Below, piece by piece: positions 48,012-54,437 of a stretch of 54,437 nucleotides of DNA. The notes beneath the pieces are model-generated. The model was not told the DNA's origin and did not search any database. It saw only the letters and a program-made list of their open reading frames with translations. Location: the NCBI GenBank assembly GCA_000310025.1, contig FN649727.1, positions 6,975,069-7,029,505 on the forward strand, given 5' to 3'. Every line of letters begins with the position of its first letter. Position 1 is the stretch's first letter. The position numbers were made by a program, and so were the translations under genes. This stretch comes from Ectocarpus siliculosus. Its lineage: Eukaryota > Sar > Phaeophyceae > Ectocarpales > Ectocarpaceae.

Positions 48012-51000
48012 TCATCGACTTGGGCTAACTTCGCCTCCCTCGTCACCACTCCTTCCTTCCCCACCCCCGGCATCATCATCATCTGCGGCCGACGAAAACC
48101 TCGCGTCGCCGGATATCCCCTCGCAGCCCTTCGGCGTGAACCAAACCAGCGAGTATCTCTCGCCGGAGAACGGCCTCGTCCAGTGCCTTTGCGTCCACCC
48201 GTTGAACTCCAGGGGGCGGTACCGAATGTCCGCCTCCTCCCCTTCCACCACCAGCTCCCCGCGAACGTAGTCGCCTAGCCCGACGATCAGGCTCCTGCTC
48301 TGACCGGCCCCGCTCCCGCTGTCCACGTGTGGCTTGAACCTGGCATTCCTGTTGACGGCGATAGTGGTTGACGGGGGTCGTTCGGGAAGCAAGGCCGCCT
48401 CTAGCTCGAACGCCGCTCTCGCAAGCTCCGCGAATAGGCGGTTGCCGCGCGGGGGTGGGCAGGGCGGCGGGAAGGCGCCGAGGGTGAATGACCCGGACCC
48501 GCCGCCGTCGCCGCCGCCGCCGCGTTGCCGATCTTCCTGCTCTTGTTGCCCGTCGGGTTCCGTTGCCGCGGAGGCGTTCTCCTCGCCAACGGTTCTCGCC
48601 ATCGCCGGTGGTGCTTCCTCTGCTAGTGCCGTTTTGTCGGAATCACGGCCTTTTGCGCAGCCCGCCAAATCAGTCTGCTTGCTGCGCCCAGTACCGGAGC
48701 ACATCTCGTCTGCTCTGTCGCCCCTCTCCCCGAAGATGACCAAGCTTCGCGATGCCGTGCTCGTGGGCCACTGCCCCGAGGCGCTGGCTTCTCTCAGCAG
48801 GCCCAAAACCTTGGCGTAGAGCACGGGCGCCTCCTCAAGCGACGAGAGATCCTCGGCGGACAACGGCGCCCCGTCCGCGCCTGCGCCCCTGCGCGACTCG
48901 TCTCTCGAGCCGCTCCTCCCTCCACAACCGTCCTCCTCCCCCCTGCCTTCATTACTTCTATCCCCCTCCAGGTCCCCTGCTCGCATGTCGGAGACCTGGA
49001 CTTCCCGCCCAAGCTTGACGGCGCCCGGCTGGAGAACGTCCTTCAGCCAGCCAACCCCGCCATCCCGCTCCTCCCACCACCTCGCCGCGCTGTCGAGGAC
49101 CTGGCGCCGAAACCTGGCGCCCTCAGACCTCGAAGCCTCGTCGCTCCACCCCTCCAAGGGGCGGCAGCCCCGCTGCTCCGCGCCCGGCGACATGCAGACG
49201 CCTTGCCCTCCGACGCCGAGCCTCATCTGCCAGCCCGAGTAACCAACCTCGGCGAGCGAGCACGGGGCGGCGGGGGCCAGGGGGACCGGCAGGAGGTCTT
49301 CCTGCCGCGTCGGGTCGATCGTGGCCGCGATGCCCTCGGCTGAGATGAGGCCCCTCGCCCCGGCCACGGCGAGGGCTACCATGCCCCTAACCTGCGGGCA
49401 AAATAGCGGTGGCGGCAAGGGCTGATGCGTCATCATCGTTTTGCTTATATTCTGGCCGCAAATGTGACTTGTTTGATTCGTTGCTGTATCAACAAGACCA
49501 TGGAACTATATCGAACGGGTACTGTAGTCTTTTCAGTGGTTGCATGAATATTTTGCTGAAACCCTGGCGCACACTTTCAGGGTTCTTTCCTCGGTTCGTG
49601 ACGGAGGTCGACACACCCTCACCTGCTGGCTCATAAACGCGTCGCCGTTGATAGAGAGGCAGACGTAGTCCGCGCCGCTCGCGCCTGCGTCGCCCCCTTG
49701 CGATGATGATGGTGATGACTGGATGACCTCCATCGCGTAGAAGCGGAAAAGGCGGCGCAGGGAGGACGGGCTGTGGGGCAGCGCGCTCGCGCTGAAGTTG
49801 TGCCAAAGGGGACACCGCCGCCGCGTGCCGTCGTGTTCGCCGTTGCAGTGTCCGAAGGGCCTGAGCCCCCGCGCTCGTAGGCGTCTCAGCAAGGGGATGA
49901 GGTTCTCCTGTCCCCGGGGTGGCCCTTCCCAAGGGCCCTCCGCCGTCTCGTCGAGCATCCAGGCCGGCAGGAGGTACTCGTACCGCCGTCTCTTTGCGTG
50001 GATCTGTTAAGGGTTCGACATGCGCGTGAGCAAAGTGTTGGTACTTCGTTTCGACAGCAGTGCTGGCTGCAAACTGAAGCGTGATTGCGCAGAATATGCA
50101 CGTCAGAAGCGGTGTGGTCAATAACAAGGCTTGATTCCAGACATCGCGACATATCAGCGCCCCCCCCCGCTTTGCTCTATCCTCTTGCTTACGCTCATTG
50201 GACACCGACCAGTCATATTCTTCCACGTCATGCTTCCTGCGTCGTCTACACGGTTACACAGACGAAGCCGGCACGACAGAAGGAAGGGTATCCCTCAAGT
50301 GTTGCGCGACAGCCGCAAAACAAATGGATTCCTCACACGTTGCAATATAATTTACGACAAAGAGAGAACGGCTGCCAAGTAGGACATACCTCAGCGTGGA
50401 ACGTCGAAGGCACAGCCATCCGCCCGAGGAGCCGAATCGCTTCCCTCGCGTTCCCGTCGCTGTTGTCGAGGGCAGCGTTGGTGTCATCGAGCCACTTTCG
50501 TATACCCTCCTGGGGTACCGTCGTCGGTGCTCTGAGGCAGATGGTATCAGCTCTGGTAGCGGTGGTTCAGGGACGGGGGTCGTTGGCGGGGGGGTAGAGA
50601 ATAAGTTGGCGGCTTGGTGTGTCAACGGAAACTGCTGTTGTTGTTGGTTGTTTGTAGCATCAGAGGCTCCGAGGCATGTGTGTGTGGGGGGGGGGGCACG
50701 CCACGTCTCTCGTTCCAGGTGTTCCGGAACTACGTACTACTATTTACTAGAAATTTATCGTATGTTCGAACAGCTGCGTACCCCATACAAGTAGAACTTA
50801 AACGTATCGGCTGGGCTGCTTTCGGCGGTGATGTCTACTCGATCCGTGTATACGTGTGCCAGTAGTACAGGTGTATTCCACCTGGGCACCATCAGACAGC
50901 AGTATCAAGGCGTTCTTCCTTCGGGTTCCTCCCGCCGCAACGTAGCACAACAACGCCCACGACTGCTGCAATTTCTACTACCATCAAGTCCTTCGCTGAG

Positions 51001-51602
51001 CAGCAGGCGCACTCCCCCCCCTCCCCGATTTAACAATCGAATCAGGTCCAAACTCACGTAGCGCTGACCTCCTCCTCCTGCGCAAGCAGAGGGCACGTGC
51101 GGGAACCCACCGACGAGGCTTGACTGAAGCCCCCCGGTCGACTACAGTAGGACTGCTGCTGGGAGCTACCTCCGCCCTCGCCGCCTGCATCCCTCCGCCT
51201 CTCCACCTCGATGCCCATGGCCTTCAGCACAGAGCTTGCCGCGCTTGCTCCACCCACAGCAGCAGCAGTCCCACTACTCGTGCCTACCGGCGGCGTCGGC
51301 ATGTTATACGTGTCCGATGTTGGAGGTGTTACCGCTCCCTCGCCTCCTTTGTCGCCCGCCATGAGACGGGAGTCGTACCCTACGACGAGGAGGACCTTTT
51401 CGCCGTAGTCTTCGCGAGGGGCCGGGCAGGTCGCGCAGGGCCTCTCGAGGTGGCGGAACATCGCACTCCTCGTGGGGAACCGCTCCGAGCAGAAGCTGCA
51501 TGTCGTGACCGGCGGGGCGCGTTTGGGTGAAGGAGGTGTTTCCGAGGTTCGGTCTCCCGCTGCCGCCTCCGAAGGCGCTACCTCTGGGTCCAGAGGCGTC
51601 AT
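48012..51602 (-). CDS. Zinc finger-pseudouridine synthase-like-2OG/Fe(II) oxygenase-like fusion protein
   Basis: Four exons: 51602-51058, 50531-50390, 50003-49623 and 49391-48012, phases 2,0,0, 815 residues. A C2HC finger (Cys35, Cys38, His51, Cys56) leads. A TruA/PUS1-type pseudouridine synthase fold follows: KVLLVVGYDSR, EVSATAPTTVPQ, KRRRYEYLLPAWML, PLWHNFSASALPHSPSSLRR, and FMSQQVRGMVALAVAGARGL with PVPLAP and VGYSGWQ. Such enzymes isomerise uridine to pseudouridine in tRNA and other RNAs. A long low-complexity linker leads to a 2OG/Fe(II) dioxygenase-like end with HVD (His711, Asp713), distal His759 in QRHWTRPF and Arg768 in GERYSLVWF. The catalytic (G/S)RTD motif of the synthase is not recognisable; LLAQEEEVSA occupies its place, putting Glu at the Asp position. 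The ATG at 51602 is the first in frame; an upstream exon is possible. The oxygenase assignment rests on the HxD...H...R pattern only. Confidence 0.82.
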
Positions 51603-52112
51603 TGAGCGGGGCGCTTGAGCCACTGATGAGTGAGATGTTGGTGGTGGTCTTCAGTTGTCGGTGGTGCTGCTGTGCGCAGTCGTGGCACAGCAGTAGTTTG
51701 GGTACTGCTGCTGTAGTACAGCCAGACTGCTGTGGTTGGTAAAGATGCCTCTCTGCGAGTACGTATAGTAGACGCAGGCGAAGGTTTCACAAGAGTCTTC
51801 TCCTTCACTATTGATCGTGCACAATCAGCAGGCGCTGTGTTTACAGAGTATGGCACAGAACAGCACGGCTATCACACTGCACTGCTCACTACACTGCCGT
51901 GGGTCGTGGCGGTGCTACCCTTGGCTCTGCCCTGTGGTCGAGCAAGGCAGCAGAGGACACATTATGGGGCCACGCAGATATCTTAGGGCAACATACAACA
52001 TAGGCATACACCGGAGCCAGAGTTTGAGTTTGTTGGACCCCTTAATTTCCGAGGCAGCGGCAACACAACACACCACAGCTGTTGCAGTGCGCGGCGCACT
52101 GACTGCGGTAGA
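51603..52112. promoter_or_regulatory. Bidirectional promoter region between two divergent genes
   Basis: Only 510 nt lie between the start codons of the fusion gene (-) and the acidic-protein gene (+), so both promoters and both 5' UTRs must share it. It contains CAGCAGTAGTTTGGGTACTG and GTACTGCTGCTGTAGTACAG (51690-51722), clusters of the CAG/CTG motif seen elsewhere. No clear TATA box. Confidence 0.5.
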
Positions 52113-52654
52113 ATGGAAGACGGAAAGGGCAACGTTGGAATGGACCCCGACATGGACGATGATTCAGACGACGAGGTGTCTCTGCTGGTCGTGGACGAGG
52201 ATGAACTCAACACCACCTTGAACGAGGCTGGTATTCAAGTCAAGGTGAGTTGTTGCATGACAGACAGGTAGGCATGGATTGTGCTGGAAATGTACCTCTA
52301 CCCCAGCCCATAGAGTCTCGCCTTTGGGGCGGCTATTTAGCTCTGTCTCTGGCATTTGAACTGCCCCGTTGTGCACATGTGATGTACAACGACTGCGTGT
52401 GGTGTGTGTACGAAGTGAGTGGCGCACTATTTTTTTTTTTTAGAACAAACTCCTCAACAGGCCTTTCGAATACGTTCCGAGTTCCGACGCCGCTACAAGT
52501 AAAGCTTTTGTCTTCCTTGCTTCCTTGCAAACCTTAATCTTCCCTTCCGCGCCAGGTGGATGCGGAAGGAAGCTCTGTAGAAGTGAGCGTCCTGAGCGAG
52601 GACGTCTCTACCTTCCTGATGTTTGCCCCGGAGGAGGAGTACCTCGGCGCCAAG
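52113..52654 (+). CDS. Acidic protein of unknown function, first two exons
   Basis: Exon 1 (52113-52244) starts at the ATG of MEDGKGNVGMDPDMDDDSDD and ends at a GTGAGT donor. Exon 2 (52556-52654) follows in phase 0 and ends at GTGAAT. Together they give 77 residues, very acidic, with an open DEDELNTTLNEAGIQVK / SSVEVSVLSEDVSTFLMFAP pattern that suggests a folded beta-rich segment. I do not recognise the family. Later exons are not resolved: an open frame at 52999-53184 ending VENFVKSYPAHPSR then TAG could be a terminal exon, but I cannot prove it. It is head-to-head with the fusion gene and may be co-regulated. Confidence 0.55.
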
Positions 52655-54437
52655 GTGAATCACGTTTTGCTCTATATTCATGAGCTTTCAACAGGACGGA
52701 ATCATACCGCGGCTGTAGTGCGCGAGCGTTGTAGTTGGGGCCTCGAGTAATTAGCACTTGTGCAACCAAGAGAGGTCTGTTTGGGTGTCTGTGTGATTGT
52801 GAGGATGGGTGATTGGGGAGTTTGAGGCGGGGCAGAGGAGAGGTAGGTGTCGCACACACCCGAGCAACGCAAGGTACTGTACACAACGAGAGCTTGTGCA
52901 TGTGTTTCATCTGGTTTCGTCAACAGCAGCGTAGTGCACGGTACGTAAGATACCTCAATTTAGAAGAAACTACCCGTAGGTGTACTCCAGGTGCGACTGA
53001 TCCCGTCTGCTCGGAACACCGACTGGAACGGTTGCCGAAAAATCACATCAGCTTGTATTCGGCTCCTATGTTCTCAAAGCCTCCAAACATCGCTCGTGCA
53101 TCCATCCCTTGTCGACCTGTCCGGACTCCGAGAAGAAAAATGAAGTGGAGAACTTCGTGAAAAGTTATCCCGCACACCCATCTAGGTAGAGCAAAGCGTG
53201 TTACACAGAGCGTGTTACATGTGCTCTTGATGTAGATCTGACAGGTCGTTCCTCGCGCATACATGCTGTACCCGGACGCAATGGGCCCTCTAAGATTTTA
53301 CGCTTTCCACACACAAGAGTTGTTCAGGGTACGTGTAGATACAGTACCCTCCCTCCGCTCCGAAATTCTCCAAGAAAAAAAAATGTGAGTCGGAGAGATG
53401 GCATCTGCGGGTTTCTTGGTGGTTTTTGTTGCACCCCGGCGCGATCTCTCCGGCCGGTGCCATCTCTCCGATCCCGTTGCCGAAATGAAAATTAATCATG
53501 CCATCTAGCTTCTTCGAGGCACCCCGGTGCAATCTCTCCGACCGGTGCGATGCCCAGTGAATTTTCACACAGCGGCTCAACTATTGTAGCACTACAATTA
53601 TTGTAGTGCTCCGACGGTGTTCTTTGCACACTGCATACACCCCGGTGCCATCTCCCCGACCGGTGCTGTCTCTCCGCCTCTGAAGTATTGGTACCAGGGC
53701 AGATATTCACAAGCAAACGAATGTGCGGCGTACCGCACTAAGAACGCAGGCTGGGTACGTAGAAGCTTTCTATGCAGCGAGTGGTCATGGGCTTGAAATC
53801 GAGTTGGTTGTTGCTTAACAAGGACAACAAACCATGTGGTTTCCATCTGCGATACCCGTAGATACGGTACAGCAGTATCAGGTTGTCTCCCGCTTTCGTT
53901 TCGGTCTTGCTCTACGAATACTAGAACGCAAGAAGCAGCCCATTAGATTTACTCGCCTAAGGTGGGGGTAGGTCATGGCTTGCACGTTGTGTACTTGGAT
54001 GGTGTACGGCTTGCACCTACCATACGGACTGAATGAAAGCAACAGGCATTTCCGCGTGAACTGCGCCGGCCGTATATGCATACATGAAGGTGGCGCTCCG
54101 CTGACACCGTCACCACATGCAAAAGGGGGGCACATGTAGCTGCTTACGGCAGCTCAGAAAAAGCTCAATGTTGGTGGGGAAGTACAATGAAAATCATGCT
54201 GTTCCTCTTGTTTTGTTTTCGTACCCCGGTGCCATCACTCCGACTCTTACGGCACACCAACGTACTGAAGAACTGTTCTTGCGTGCACCCTTGGGGGTTC
54301 TTCGCACGATAAGCATCTATCCCTGAATTCCCCTTCTATCGACCTAGAAAAACTGACACGATGCATTCGCCCGCGTGGCCGTCGTTGTCCTTGCTTGTGG
54401 TGCCTTTCCGATTAACCTTCCCCCCCTCCCCCCCCCA
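52655..54437. other. Right-hand region: possible 3' exons and repeats
   Basis: Beyond a possible terminal exon at about 52999-53184 I see no coding segment I can support. The stretch carries four copies of a CACCCCGGTGCCATC motif (listed separately), one exact TACAGCAGTA (53868-53877) and a poly-C run at the very end. Confidence 0.45.
53429..54251. repeat. GCACC-motif repeats, second cluster
   Basis: Copies at 53429-53475, 53518-53552, 53637-53681 and 54222-54251 share CACCCCGGTGCCATCTCTCC followed in most by GACCGGTGC. Their reverse complement resembles the GCACCGGT...ATGGCACCGGGGTGC motif of bactofilin intron 2. Because the motif length is near a multiple of three, translated frames repeat APVGEIAPG-like phrases; this is not evidence of a protein. 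Confidence 0.7.

Noticed and set aside
48334-49242. Plus-strand frames of 80-160 codons opposite the fusion gene
   Set aside because: Shadows of a GC-rich coding exon; the minus strand carries the conserved motifs.
1-54437. CRISPR arrays, operons, ribosome binding sites, integrated virus or insertion sequences
   Set aside because: None seen; the tandem repeats lack regular unique spacers and the gene structure is eukaryotic throughout.

Overview
The window is nuclear DNA from a photosynthetic stramenopile, most likely a brown alga of the Ectocarpus type. One gene has the bZIP-then-LOV order that defines aureochromes, which are known only from photosynthetic stramenopiles. Genes are cut into many short, GC-rich exons with GT-AG junctions, separated by long introns full of CAG/GA/CT microsatellites and poly-G or poly-C runs. 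The species is an inference; nothing here is bacterial or viral in layout. All gene models were built by hand, by finding conserved protein segments and joining them at splice sites whose phases agree.

Layout, left to right. 55-4830 (-): exons of an unrecognised gene that may run off the left edge. 5588-9496 (+): DJ-1/PfpI family protein with an organelle-type leader, 5 exons. 11428-16915 (+): aureochrome, 4 exons. 16916-19973: about 3 kb without a recognised gene. 19974-27219 (+): SEC61 alpha, 10 exons, 473 residues, with a first coding exon of only 5 nt and a 100-N assembly gap in intron 4. 29134-30568 (-): ankyrin-repeat protein with an unusual Cys/His tail. 31365-37611 (+): cytosolic-type sulfotransferase, 7 exons, whose 2.4-kb first intron is packed with fold-back and telomere-like repeats. 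40807-45620 (+): bactofilin-domain protein, 3 exons, with a 4-kb intron carrying a repeat-rich element. 48012-51602 (-): a large protein that joins a zinc finger, a TruA/PUS1-like pseudouridine synthase fold and a 2-oxoglutarate/Fe(II) oxygenase-like domain. 52113-52654 (+): first two exons of an acidic protein of unknown function, head-to-head with the previous gene.

The genes do not form a pathway; this is an ordinary eukaryotic neighbourhood of independent genes (light sensing, secretion, redox defence, sulfation, RNA modification). The points most worth a second look are the zinc finger-pseudouridine synthase-oxygenase fusion with an apparently altered catalytic motif, the eukaryotic bactofilin, several unnamed repeat families (an A-tailed short retroposon-like repeat in three copies, a 461-bp inverted-repeat element, a GCACC-motif family at two sites, a 47-nt repeat shared by two introns), and strong over-representation of the decamer TACAGCAGTA.
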